A stretch of DNA of 64,000 bases from Sipunculus nudus (lineage: Eukaryota; Annelida; Sipuncula; Golfingiida; Sipunculidae). Where the stretch lies: the NCBI GenBank assembly GCA_026874595.1, contig CM049310.1:31499558-31563557 (forward strand), in the 5' to 3' direction. Position 1 is the first letter of the stretch. Each line of letters opens with the position of its first letter. Positions 31,756 through 43,500 of the stretch are shown piece after piece. The notes under the pieces are model-generated. The model saw only the letters and a list, made by a program, of their open reading frames with translations. It searched no databases and was not told the DNA's origin. The position numbers were made by a program, and so were the translations under genes.

Positions 31756-32796
31756 ATATTATTATTATTATTATCATGGTAACGTTATGCATGCTTTTAA
31801 ATTTAGTGGTGCTCCAAGTAGACCAAAATATTTTTTTCTTGACACTATAATTGTCTCGAAAACTCAGTAGTTGTCGTCGTAGACAGAAGACGCATAGACA
31901 ATACCCTTTTTATCCCCATGCGATAGCGGTATGTTATCAGACATTGCAGCGTCAGTTCATTACCAAGACTCAAAGAAAACAGGTGCATGGTCTTTGTAAA
32001 AATATATATATACTGATGCTTGAGCACGACATATGTATTCAAAAATGTTTGAAACTGGTTTCCGTTTGCCATTGAAAAGGGGATTATGATATTTTCGACA
32101 ACAAGTATCAAGTATCTGAGTAATGTTCCAGAGAGTGATCGTTTTTCGGACCGCAGTTTGTTGTAAGTTGACGGAATTTTGGTGACAGGTGTAGAAAGAC
32201 ATCCATCATCCTCCTCCATTTTTTGCGGTCCTTTCATGTGAATGAAAGCCAATGAGAAAAAGTCATTCCCGCATGTCAAATTTCAAATTAGAAATTACAA
32301 CATTTTTCAAAATCCTTATTTGAATACAACAGTGCTAAAAATTAAATTGAATCACAATATTGGGAATTTCCTTTGGTGAAATGGTTAATTACAAATGATT
32401 CATCCTGGAAAAGTTCTCCCAGTCAAAAGTCTGTAATTTTACGTCCTATTATTCATTGTTTTTCTTTAACGTATCATAAATATTCTCACATGATTTAAGT
32501 TGAAACTTCAGGCATGAACTTTCCTTTAGTAAAATGAGTAATTAATGGTATCTCTTTTGGCTTTCAGCCTAAAATGCAACGTTAGGTATTATTTATATCG
32601 ATTCTTCTGCCCACTATCATAATTGTTTATGACAGGTTTGAATCGAAACGTCAAATGTAATGGTTTCTTTGAGAAAATGACTAATTGCAAATGGTTTAAT
32701 TTTATAACAACCCTGCTGGAGACATCTATTTTTATTATTATTCTCGCTTCCCTATGCCGTGCCGTATCACTAAGCCTTTTATCTCTCAACATCTTG
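31753..32796. other. Unassigned repeat-like DNA
   Basis: Three diverged blocks share TTTGGTGAAATGG-TTAATTAC-like sequence near 32370, 32525 and 32665, suggesting an old repeat with about 150-bp spacing. Minus-strand frames at 31845-32279 overlap in two phases. They look like remnants of a transposable-element ORF or chance, and no domain is recognised. Confidence 0.35.
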
Positions 32797-35553
32797 TCCC
32801 TGGTGAGACCGGGACTTGACTTGAACATCCTGGCTCAAGAGATCCCCGGTGAGACTGGGACTTGACGGGATTCTCCTGGTTGAGGAGGTCCCCTATGAGA
32901 CTGGAACATGACGGGAACCTCTTGGCTCAAGAGATCCCCGGGGAGACTGGGACATGACGTAAACCTCCTGGTTGAAGAGGTCCCAAGGGAGACTGGGGCA
33001 TGACGGGAACGTTCTATTTGAAGAGGTCCCCGATGAGACCGGGACTTGACTGGAACATCCTGGCTCAAGAGATCCCCGATGAGACTGGGACTTGACGGGA
33101 TTCTCCTGGTTGAAGAGGTCCCCGATGAGACCCGGCCTTGACTGGAACATCCTGGCTCAAGAGATCCCCGGTGAGACTGGGACTTGACGGGATTCTCCTG
33201 GTTGAGGAGGTCCCCTATGAGACTGGAACATGACGAGAACCTATTGGCTAAAGAGATCCCCGGGGAGACCGGGACTTGACTGGAACATCCTGGCTTAAGA
33301 GATCCCCGGTGAGACTGGGACTTGACGGGATTCTCCTGGTTGAAGAGGTCCCCTATGAGACCGGGACTTGACTGGAACATCCTGGCTCAAGAGATCCCCG
33401 GTGAGACTGGGACTTGACGGGATTCTCCTGGTTGAGGAGGTCCCCCATGAGACTGGAACATGACGGGAACCTCTTGGCTCAAGAGATCCCCGGGGAGACT
33501 GGGACATGACGTAAACCTCCTGGTTGAAGAGGTCCCAAGGGAGACTGGGGCATGACGGGAACGTTCTATTTGAAGAGGTCCCCGATGAGACCGGGACTTG
33601 ACTGGAACATCCTGGCTCAAGAGATCCCCGATGAGACTGGGACTTGACGGGATTCTCCTGGTTGAAGAGGTCCCCTATGAGACCGGGACTTGACTGGAAC
33701 ATCCTGGCTCAAGAGATCCCCGGTGAGACTGGGACTTGACGGGATTCTCCTGGTTGAGGAGGTCCCCTATGAGACTGGAGCATGACGGGAACCTCTTGGC
33801 TCAAGAGATCCCCGGGGAGACTGGGACCTGACGGGATTCTCCTGGTTGAAGAGGTCCCAAGGGAGACTGGGGCATGACGGGAACCTTCTGGTTGAAGAGG
33901 TCCCCGATGAGACCGGGATTTGACTGGAACATCCTGGCTCAAGAGATCCCCGGTGAGACTGGGACTTGACGGGATTCTCCTGGTTGAGGAGGTCCCCTAT
34001 GAGACTGGAACATGACGGGAACCTCTTGGCTCAAGAGATCCCCGGGGAGACTGGGACATGACGTAAACCTCCTGGTTGAAGAGGTCCCAAGGGAGACTGG
34101 GGCATGACGGGAACCTTCTGGTTGAAGAGGTCCCCGATGAGACCGGGACTTGACTGGAACATCCTGGCTCAAGAGATCCCCGGTGATACTGGGACTTGAC
34201 GGGATTCTCCTGGTTGAGGAGGTCCCCTATGAGACTGGAACATGACGGGAACCACTTGGCTCAAGAGATCCCCGGGGAGACTGGGACATGACGTAAACCT
34301 CCTGGTTGAAGAGGTCCCAAGGGAGACTGGGGCATGCCGGGAACCTTCTGGTTGAAGAGGTCCCCGATGAGACCGGGACTTGACTGGAACATCCTGGCTC
34401 AAGAGATCCCCGGGGAGACTGGGACTTGACGGGATTCTCCTGGTTGAGGAGGTCCCCTATGAGACTGGAACATGACGGGAACCTCTTGGCTCAAGAGATC
34501 CCCGGGGAGACTGGGACATGACGTTAACCTCCTGGTTGAAGAGGTCCCAAGGGAGACTGGGGCATGACGGGAACCTTCTGGTTGAAGAGGTCCCCGATGA
34601 GACCGGGACTTGACTGGAACATCCTGGCTCAAGAGATCCCCGGTGAGACTGGGACTTGACGGGATTCTCCTGGTTGAGGAGGTCCCCTTTGAGACTAGAA
34701 CATGACGGGAACCTCTTGGCTCAAGAGATCCCCGGGGAGACTGGGACATGACGTAAACCTCCTGGTTGAAGAGGTCCCAAGGGAGACTGGGGCATGCCGG
34801 GAACCTTCTGGTTGAAGAGGTCCCCGATGAGACCGGGACTTGACTGGAACATCCTGGCTCAAGAGATCCCCGGGGAGACTGGGACTTGACGGGATTCTCC
34901 TGGTTGAGGAGGTCCCCTATGAGACTGGAACATGACGGGAACCTCTTGGCTCAAGAGATCCCCGGGGAGACTGGGACATGACGTTAACCTCCTGGTTGAA
35001 GAGGTCCCAAGGGAGACTGGGGCATGAAGGGAACCTTCTGGTTGAAGAGGTCCCCGATGAGACCGGGACTTGACTGGAACATCCTGGCTCAAGAGATCCC
35101 CGGGGAGACTGGGACTTGACGGGATTCTCCTGGTTGAGGAGGTCCCCTATGAGACTGGAACATGACGGGAACCTCTTGGCTCAAGAGATCCCCGGGGAGA
35201 CTGGGACTTGACGGGATTCTCCTGGTTGAGGAGGTCCCCTATGAGACTGGAACATGACGGGAACCTCTTGGCTCAAGAGATCCCCGGGGAGACTGGGACA
35301 TGACGTAAACCTCCTGGTTGAAGAGGTCCCAAGGGAGACTGGGGCATGACGGGAACCTTCTGGTTGAAGAGGTCCCCGATGAGACTGGGACATGACTGGA
35401 ACATCCTGGCTCAAGAGATCCCCGGGGAGACTGGGACTTGACGGGATTCTCCTGGCTGGAGCGTTCCCCGGTGAGACTGGGACATAACGGGAACCTCCTG
35501 GTTGAAGATTTCCCCGGTGAGACTTGGACATGACGGAAACCTCCTGGCTGTTT
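32797..35553. repeat. 46-bp minisatellite with 230-bp higher-order repeat
   Basis: About 60 units of 46 bp, each beginning GAGACTGGGA and ending TCCCCGAT or similar. From about 33.7 to 35.2 kb five distinguishable unit types (GACTTGACGGGATTCTCC, GAACATGACGGGAACCTCTT, GACATGACGTAAACCTCC, GGCATGACGGGAACCTTC, GACTTGACTGGAACATCC) recur in fixed order every 230 bp. In the left third a 552-bp (12-unit) block is repeated. Units contain short inverted pairs such as CTCTTGGCTCAAGAG. Minus-strand open frames of 77-181 codons recur at 230-bp steps. They arise because the unit lacks stops; 46 is not divisible by three, so no constant peptide is encoded. Confidence 0.95.
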
Positions 35554-36389
35554 TAAGACTCCGTGAATGAATTAAAACTGGTCGTTAAATCTGCCGGTGT
35601 TACGTAGGAACCCAAGCCTTTCAGTATATTAGGGACATTTTCGTGGCCCCAAATTTTCTGGTAGATTTCCTCGGGGTGCATCATAAATAGTGCCAAGTAG
35701 GAATGGGCTTGCCTTATGACACTGTTATGTTATTGTTTTCTCAGCTGTAAGTATTAGGTATTTATTATAGTTCTGCATTACTTTAGTACTTCTGTGCGGA
35801 GACGAACCTACATACCGTTTATAAAGTCAGAAATGCTCACAACTCAGCCTTAGGGAGGGTCGGCCATGTTTGCCTTATCCAGTTATTAACCTTTTCTGTC
35901 GTTATCTGAGAAAGTCGCTTTGTTTTCACAAATGTATGATGTTTAAACATTCATAAAACCCGAAGTTCTGACTCTGAGGATAGAAATAGCCACATGCTGG
36001 TTTAAACATGTGCGTTTAATATTAGCTTAATGATACATGTGAACTGTGCAGATTCCAGATACATTAAAAACTTCAGCTTAGCCCCCGCCAATTAGAAATA
36101 TCGTGACTTATTCCTGTAGGACAGATTTTTTTCTAAGCAGCCTCAACTGCATGATTAAATCAAGGAAACATAAATCAAGGAGCTATAAATCTTGTCCCTG
36201 ACCCTGAACCCAGGTGAACCGTAAGCAAATTATAGTTTGTTTCCAGAAATGCATTATACTGTATTTTGCGATGTTTCTAATAAGCATTTATGAACATTTC
36301 ATGTATTCTCCCCTTCTAATCTAATCAAGTGAAAAATTAACAGATAATTTAACAGTTTATATGCGTACACTACAAAAGCTCACATTTTT
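35554..36389. other. Unassigned DNA between two minisatellites
   Basis: No feature recognised. Confidence 0.4.
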
Positions 36390-37235
36390 CACAGATCTGA
36401 TCAGAGTTTATGTGCGTACACTACAAGAGCTCGCTGCTTCACAGGTCTGATCAGAGTTTATTTGCGTACACTAAAAGAGCTCGTAGTGTTCACAGGTCTG
36501 ATTTGAGTTTATGTGCGTACACCACAAGAGCTCGTAGTCTTCACAGATCTGATCAGAGTTTATGTGCGTACACTACAAGAGCTTGTAGTCTTCACAGATC
36601 TGATCAGAGTTTATGTAAATTCACTAGAAGAGCTCGTATTCTTCACAGATCTGATCAGAGTTTATGTGCGTTCACTACAAGAGCTCGTAGTCTTCACTGA
36701 TCTGATCAGAGTTTATGTAAATTCACTAGAAGAGCTCGTAGTCTTCACAGATCTGATCAGAGTTTATGTGCGAGTACAAGAGCTCATAGTCTTCACGGAT
36801 CTGATCTGAGTTCATGTGAGTACACCGAGTTTATATGCGTTCACTACAAGAGCTCGTAGTCTTCACAGATCTGATCAGAGTTTATATGCGTTCACTACAA
36901 GAGCTCGTAGTCTTCACTGATCTAATCTGAGTTCATGTGAGTACACCACAAGAGCTCGTAGGCTTCACTGATCTGATCAGAGTTTATGTAAATTCACTAG
37001 AAGAGCTCGTAGTCTTCACAGAGCTGATCAGAGTTTATGTGCGTTCACTACAAGAGCTCGTAGTCTTCACTGATCTGATCAGAGTTTATCTGCGTACACT
37101 ACAAGAGCTCGTAGTCTTCACGAGTCTGATCAGTTTATGTGTGTACACTACAAGAGCTCGTAGTCTTCACGGATCTGATCGGAGTTTATCTGCGTACACT
37201 ACAAGAGCTCGTAGTCTGCACGGATCTGAGCATAT
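36390..37235. repeat. 51-bp minisatellite, about 16-17 copies
   Basis: The unit is AGAGCTCGTAGTCTTCACAG + ATCTGATCAGAGTTTATGTG + CGTACACTACA. It includes the palindromes GAGCTC and TCTGATCAGA. As 51 is divisible by three, 17-residue repeats such as ELVVFTDLIRVYVRTLQ stay open, giving frames of up to 125 codons that are not considered genes. Some copies are truncated (36810-36840). Confidence 0.93.
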
Positions 37236-38254
37236 AGGTACACTTGCTGACGTGCCGTCTGACAGAAACATATGCCATTGCGCCTCTGGCATTTTGATTT
37301 TGTCGTTGCAGTAAACATGTATTTAAAATCAAAGCTGGCAAAGGTAGGAATAATATCTTGCAGCATGCTGTAGTTTATATGAATTTGAAAAAAAATATAT
37401 ATATAAATAAGAATATTTGAACACACACAAACATAAATACATTAAATAAACACCTATTGTCGGTTCAGCAATAATATATGAATATATAAAGCATATATAT
37501 ATATATATATTATTATTATTTTTAAAACAAAACTAAAATAAACTTTGAAATTGAGCTTATGACCAATAATCCAAATTCATGCCGTCAGCCGTGAAGTTGC
37601 CCATAGGAAATCATGTTTTTCTCCAAGGAACACGTCCAAATGCGTCACGTTGTGCCCTTGGTCGGATTAATGCTTTGATCTTAATGTTCATAAGGTTCTC
37701 CAGGAACTGACTTGTTAATCTGTTCGTCGTCGGTATACAGCACTAATATGTCTGGTCTGATCAGGGAAACAGAATTCTGTCCCAGTTGTAAGCTGTTATA
37801 CATGTTTTAAAGTCTGGCAATGAGAATGAAATGTCTGTTGGGAGTAAACAAAGCTGATTTTTTTGGATTACATGTCGCGCAGTCATTGGCCAAGGTCTCA
37901 GTTGCTCATTTATATGGACAACATTTGAACGTGACTTCAGAAAAAATGACTCGTGTTGTTGTCTTGTGGTTAATCGGCTGTATGTTCCTGGCAACACACG
38001 TAGCGACGTTGCATTTTTGGTTAGATATTACATTCTATTCATGAGAGAATCGTAATCAATTGGCAATGTATTAATTTATTGGCAATGGGACCTCTCTGGT
38101 ACCGGGACAGCACGTCGTTGCAGGCGTCAATTTATTGAAAAGGCTTTTCGTGTGAAAGTAATGTAACCCTTTCCTAAAAAGCTGAAAAAAAAAGTATTTA
38201 CGGCTGGCTGGCCCGGGGCTTGTCTTCTATCCATAGAAGAATGCAGTCGATAGC
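37236..38254. other. Unassigned AT-rich DNA
   Basis: Short (AT)n tract at 37494-37511. A plus frame at 37820-38044 has a hydrophobic stretch (VVVLWLIGCMFLATHVA) but no supporting context. Confidence 0.35.
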
Positions 38255-38303
<49 letters not shown>

Positions 38304-38340
38304 ATATATATATGTATGTATATATATATATATATATATT
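38255..38340. repeat. (TA)n/(TATG)n microsatellite
   Basis: TA repeats interrupted by TATGTATG blocks. Confidence 0.95.
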
Positions 38341-39490
38341 GTTCATAATATCTTTTACATATCTCCGAAGAGGGCCATGCAAAGGTTGGCAGAAGCGTAG
38401 GGACCTACTTCTATTCTCAAGACTTTAGAAAAATATTTCTTATTTGCTTATATACATCTATATTGATACCGGCTGGAGGCTAACGCTAACAGTCAAGAGG
38501 TATTAAGGAAATCCGGAGGTGCTGTTCTCACGGAGACGATCTGTCTCCAACTGTCAGGGCCGGCTTTGTACGGCTTAGCAAGTCTCACGAGGGAAGACCA
38601 TCACGGCTTTATACAAGACACGGTACAAGCTGCAGTCGGGACAAATGCATAATGTGACAGGAACGGGTGTGGTTTCCTATAGGGCCTAGTGACTCTTGGG
38701 CAACGAGCACCTGCGGCCGCCACTTGTCGCAGAAAACAAGCGGTCGTGTCGACTGGCTGCGACTATTTGGCATATAAACAGTTGCAGTCGCAATAGAAAA
38801 AGACTATCGCACGAATATCGCACGACTACCAGTGTTCTTGAGGAGGTGTCACACCGGATCCATGCGAACGAAAAATTGGAAATTAAGAAATTAGCACCAT
38901 TTCCATGTTTATTTTGTTGATGGGTGCTCATAGCTATATACAGTTGTTCATTTTCACTTTTCCCCGAATGAAACATATTTTTTGTGTGTTCTTTTTGCAT
39001 GTTGGAAAAAGGACGCATATTTTGTCACCACTTCTAAATTTAAAAAAAAGTGATCGCGCGCGATTGCTAACCTCTGGTTTGAAACATAATTATTTTTCTC
39101 CATCATTTCTAATTATTAGATTAAAAAAGAAGTCTGATTTTATTTTAAAGCTGATTTAAACTGGTATATAATGTGGAGCCAGATTAAAAAAGGAATAAAA
39201 CCTTTTTTAAATCAATTTAACCTGCTTGAATTCAAAATAATCCCATTTATTTGTTTTTTTTGTTGTAATCATATTTCACCTCAAACAGTTTGAAAGGTTC
39301 CTTTCATAGCCGTTGCAATGTTATACAATGTTATATACATGAACTAGTGGTCATGTATGTTCCAGCTCTTCGGTGTTGAAGGCAGAAAGAAGAACATTTT
39401 CTTTTTAAATCCATTCGGATAAAATTGTTTGGATTTAATGTGTAGGCACCAACATAAACAAAGGGATTTAATTATTAGTTGGTAAGGCAA
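38341..39490. other. Unassigned DNA with a transposon-like end
   Basis: CACCGGATCCATGCGAACGA near 38852 resembles the arms of the inverted repeat at 39491-39637. The GC-rich 38690-38870 part may belong to the same family. Otherwise no feature. Confidence 0.35.
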
Positions 39491-39637
39491 ATTTTGTTCT
39501 GGCATAAAATTCATTCGCACGCATCCGGTGTAAAACGGCGTGAACTGTAAAAGACATCAGAGCTACATACCATCTTACCTTGCTATAAATGCGGTTTCCC
39601 ACCGGATGCGTGCGAACGAATATGCCTCGGACAAATA
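39491..39637. repeat. Inverted repeat with 45-bp arms (foldback/MITE core)
   Basis: The arm at 39491-39536 and the inverse arm at 39594-39637 share TTCGTTCGCACGCATCCGGT (or with CATTCG) and flanking GGCATA / TTTGT, separated by a 57-bp loop. This is the end signature of a small inverted-repeat transposon. No target duplication was assigned, so exact limits are uncertain. Confidence 0.6.
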
Positions 39638-40624
39638 TTTCTGTGACTACGACCCAAATTCGGTCGCATCCGAAATTATCATTCACACCAAAAGCGAACG
39701 ATATTTTTCAACAGCCATGTGAACATTAGATTTATCGGATGTACCACAAGGTTTTATGGACGCTACAGAAAAATGGCGAATAGGTCCACTTGCTTGTATA
39801 TCTTAACGTGGATGATTTCCTCTAATTATTAAATATTTTACTGACTGTTTGTATTTTCAAGTCCGCACAGTAATTTCATTAAAAATCATTTATTTATATC
39901 ATGCCTTGCTTATATAATGGTCACCAGCCCGAGGCAGGGCTGATTTATTTAAATAATATGTTTAAAGCATAAGCATAAGTAACCTTGGCGCAAAGCTGAG
40001 AATTACACAACGGGGGACCCGGGGCTCCATACTCAGCCTTGAATATGTTCTTACGATTCTGGGTAGCGGTCCTTCTGGTATACCAGAAGGAACGAATAAA
40101 AGAATTATTAAGGATAAGATACAGCAAAACTATGTTCACTTTAACTATATATATATCCTTTATATCTCATATGCCATATATGCGGAGTGTCCTGGTTATG
40201 TAATATATGATATTACAGCATTTTATCATGAAGAGAAGAGCATAAGACCGTCACTGCCACAGCCATATTGCTATGGGATGAATTCTGGTCAACCATGACC
40301 TGCCCTGTGACCTGACTTCTTCGGTGTATCAGAGTATTTGTTGTTATTAAATCTATATAAAAAATCTTAGTTCATGAATAATGCTTAAGAGTTAATAAAA
40401 ATATGTTTCTACAATAAGTTCATGGCTATATCTTTTAAGTTTTTAATAAATTTGCTAATGGAGGTTATGAAACCAATATTCACTATAATTTATTTGAGAC
40501 AATTAAAACATGACAACTTTTCTCATAACAGTAAGGTCAAGGACAGGGTCATGTGACAAAAGATGAGGGGATACACATAACTGAAATCTCATTTCAGTTA
40601 TGAACCCATAACAAAAGCATAAGC
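39638..40624. other. Unassigned AT-rich DNA
   Basis: Contains a perfect 22-bp palindrome at 40070-40091 with half-site TCCTTCTGGTA. Nothing else recognised. Confidence 0.45.
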
Positions 40625-41560
40625 CTATTTATTTATATTGCGCAAATATATTCAGTGATAAAACCGCTCAAGGCGCATTATACATTAAAAAGCATACGAT
40701 ATGATATAGACTAAAATCCTATTTATTTAAAATAATTACAAGAAGCACATGCAAACAAATATGTTTTCAACTTTGATTTGAAGCATTTGAGGGAGTCAGC
40801 ATTTCTGATACTGGCTGGTTACTTATTCCACTTTGATGGTACAGCACATAAAAATACTCTATCGCCATATGAAAAGGTGGTGACTTAGGCTGCACAACAA
40901 CAAAAACTGAAATTGGATCTAAGATAAGACTGGGCTGCTGAATAAATATCAATTCCGAAGTATTCAGGAGTGATGTTGTTAATGGCACAGTAGGTGAACA
41001 TCAAATTTTTATACAAGATACTCTGTTTTATTGGCAACCAATGTAGTGGCTGTAATACTGGAGTAATGTGTTCACGTCCTATTAACCTTTGAAACGAGAC
41101 GTGCTGCATTGTTCTGAATGCAATGTAGCCTACCCAACTGCACTGAAGGGGGATTATATAAGTTGGAATTGCAGCAGTCCAACCATGATGTTATTACGGC
41201 ATGAACTGCACGCTCTGTCGCTTCCTGCGTCAGATATTTTCTTATCTTACCAATGTTACGCATGTGAAAGTCTGCAGATTTTCAAATCGATGTAATATGT
41301 TGTCTAAAATAAGTGTTGAATCTAAGATGAAGCCAAGTTTCCGCACTGATTCACTAGGTTCCTTCAAGACGTAGTGGAAGGGGATTATTTCCTGCGGAAT
41401 TGTAAGGGCTTCCAAAGAGCAGGTACTCTTGAGCATATTGGAGCACATCCAATTATTTACATCCTTAATACAGCACATCCAATTATTTACATCCTTAATA
41501 CCGCACTTCCAATTATTTACATCCTTAATACACTCCCCGAAATGGTTTACTGATATAAAT
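40625..41560 (-). mobile_element. 5'-truncated LINE, CR1/L2-like, RT C-terminal fragment
   Basis: Minus-strand frames together give the C-terminal part of a non-LTR retrotransposon RT: IKDVNNWMCSNMLK, PSESVRKLGFILDSTL, LRNIGKIRKYLTQEATERAV-like, VHAVITSWLDCCNSNLY, LGRLHCIQNNAARLV and EHITPVLQPLHWLPIKQ, then CAINNITPEY. The order and motifs are typical of CR1/L2/Rex-type RTs. The 3' end has the GCGCCTTGAG...ATATTTGCGCAATATAAAT hairpin-like signature and ATAAATA tail of such elements. The frame is broken several times and the 5' part is missing. At 41442-41531 a 30-bp unit is present three times in frame, repeating KDVNNW. Confidence 0.88.
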
Positions 41561-43500
41561 TCACTCTAGCTATCTGGTACAAAGGACATATAGAGCTAAA
41601 TATCATCCACATTCTGATGAAAATATATACCATTGTTTCTGAGTCAATTACCAAAAGATAGCATGTAAATCATTTAATTAAAATTCTGATTTAAATAAAT
41701 TAAAAAAATCTTGATTTTTAAATAATATTATATTATGAATAATGTAAATCATGGAAAATTTAGTATGAGCAAAAATATATATAAACATCAAGGTATTTAA
41801 AAAAAATCGGGTTACATAGTATAGGTATAGGCATAGCTATTAGAGGTGGGAATCGGTTGTAAAATCGTATGCACGATGGTCATGTGATCAGGAATTGGGT
41901 AAACAAGGGTGTAATTGACGGACTCTATATGCTTATTTATGTGTTTATCATCATTGTCTTAACATATGAAGCGCCTTTCAAGAGAAAGATAGTAACTTCT
42001 TTATTTGATATATTGATTTGTTTTTGTTAATCCATGTCGTATTCGTGGATTTGGAGTGTAAGTATGTATGAGTAGAGCCAATTGGTTTGACTTTTAAGAG
42101 ACGTTCTGGACGTTCACATGTTTACCTGTGTGACAAAATGTACATCATTGGAGTCATTTAGAAAACTCATAAAAATTATTTAGATCAAATAAATATGATA
42201 GAATTAAAATAATATGTTTTGTTTGTAATATTTTTGTAATCAAATTTTCTCGCAAACAGCGGACAAGAAACTGTTATTCCTTTCATAGCTTTCTTGTCCA
42301 TTCTTGAACATTTTCTATTCTTTTCGTTTTGATATGATCGTTCGAATTAGATGTGTATGCACCAATATGACATAAAAGGTTTGATTTTTTTGTTCGTACA
42401 GTAAATTTTCGTTCAGACTTAAAATAAGTTTTCCCATTGGCCTCGTTTTGGGCGGCACATTTGATTAAGTCACCTTGACGTGCCATAAGGGGCTTAATGT
42501 TAATCGACATTAGGAGAAATCTTTGGCTAGTACCCTCCGCGATTGTTATAGCTCCCTGATTATCACTAGCAAAGAGCTCATCTTCTCAGTTAAATGGAAA
42601 TGGAGTAAATGTTGATGTGTCCGTGTGGGGGAAATGACAGGCGTGGATTGGGGCAGGATTCTCAAAATTATCTTTCCTATTTTAATCAATGAAATGTTTT
42701 ATTTCCAGGTATTCGTTTAAGATCCCTTTTCTAAATATAATATCCAGTGTTAGGTAGCTACAGCAATCTGAATTATTGTCAGGGTAGAGGCAAGTACGAA
42801 AAGCAATCTTATTGTTACAGCATTTCTTAAATACCACTTCAACCCCCTAACAGGATGGGGTAGGGGTAATGAAAGTCCCTCTAAATATATATTTTAAAAA
42901 TCGAGTACTTGTTCACCCCTCTGATCTTGACCGTAAACAAAATGTTATGAAGTATGATTAAGGGAGAAGCAAAATTCTCACTCATTCGTATAAGTGGGAT
43001 TTTTTTGCAATAAATCTGATACTTTGTAGACGTTATGGAATAGAACACAATGAACCTTGTCAAAACAGCAGGAGAGATAATAACTCACTTAACATGCTAA
43101 CTCGCTACTGTTGAAGGTAGACAATTCGAATATAACTACGCTTAATTTATATTTAAGTGTACACCAAACATTAGATCAGGAATTTGTATTTTCGTAGACC
43201 AGGCTGAGAGCCTGCCAAATGTAACATCCCAGGAACCTTTACCAGACCGATTCTTTCTTAAAAAGCATCATCGACAACCTAAGTAAAAATGTAGGTGAAC
43301 GAGTCAGAGCGGCTGCGTTTGTAAATTATGGCTTTATCTAAAATGATAAATACTTAATATGAACAAAATTAGGTTTGTGGAGATGAAATACTATTTTATG
43401 GATGGTTCTGTCTCTTTTCTCTATTATTTTCTTAGAACCAGGTGTATGGTTGATTTTAATGATATGGGTACCTTGATACATTTTAGATTAGGTATTCTCA
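41561..43500. other. Unassigned AT-rich DNA
   Basis: No gene recognised. A stretch near 42353 resembles 39440-39470 (GTGTAKGCACCAAYAT), suggesting a shared old repeat. Confidence 0.35.

Noticed and set aside
32835-35531. Minus-strand open frames of 77-181 codons rich in SQ, GDLL and RGP
   Set aside because: They are produced by the stop-free 46-bp repeat, recur every 230 bp and change frame from unit to unit.
36410-37314. Plus-strand repeat proteins (ELVVFTDLIRVYV type)
   Set aside because: Product of a 51-bp minisatellite with no start context, domain or codon bias.
37820-38044. 74-codon plus frame with a hydrophobic segment
   Set aside because: No promoter, splice site or domain; a hydrophobic run alone is not enough.
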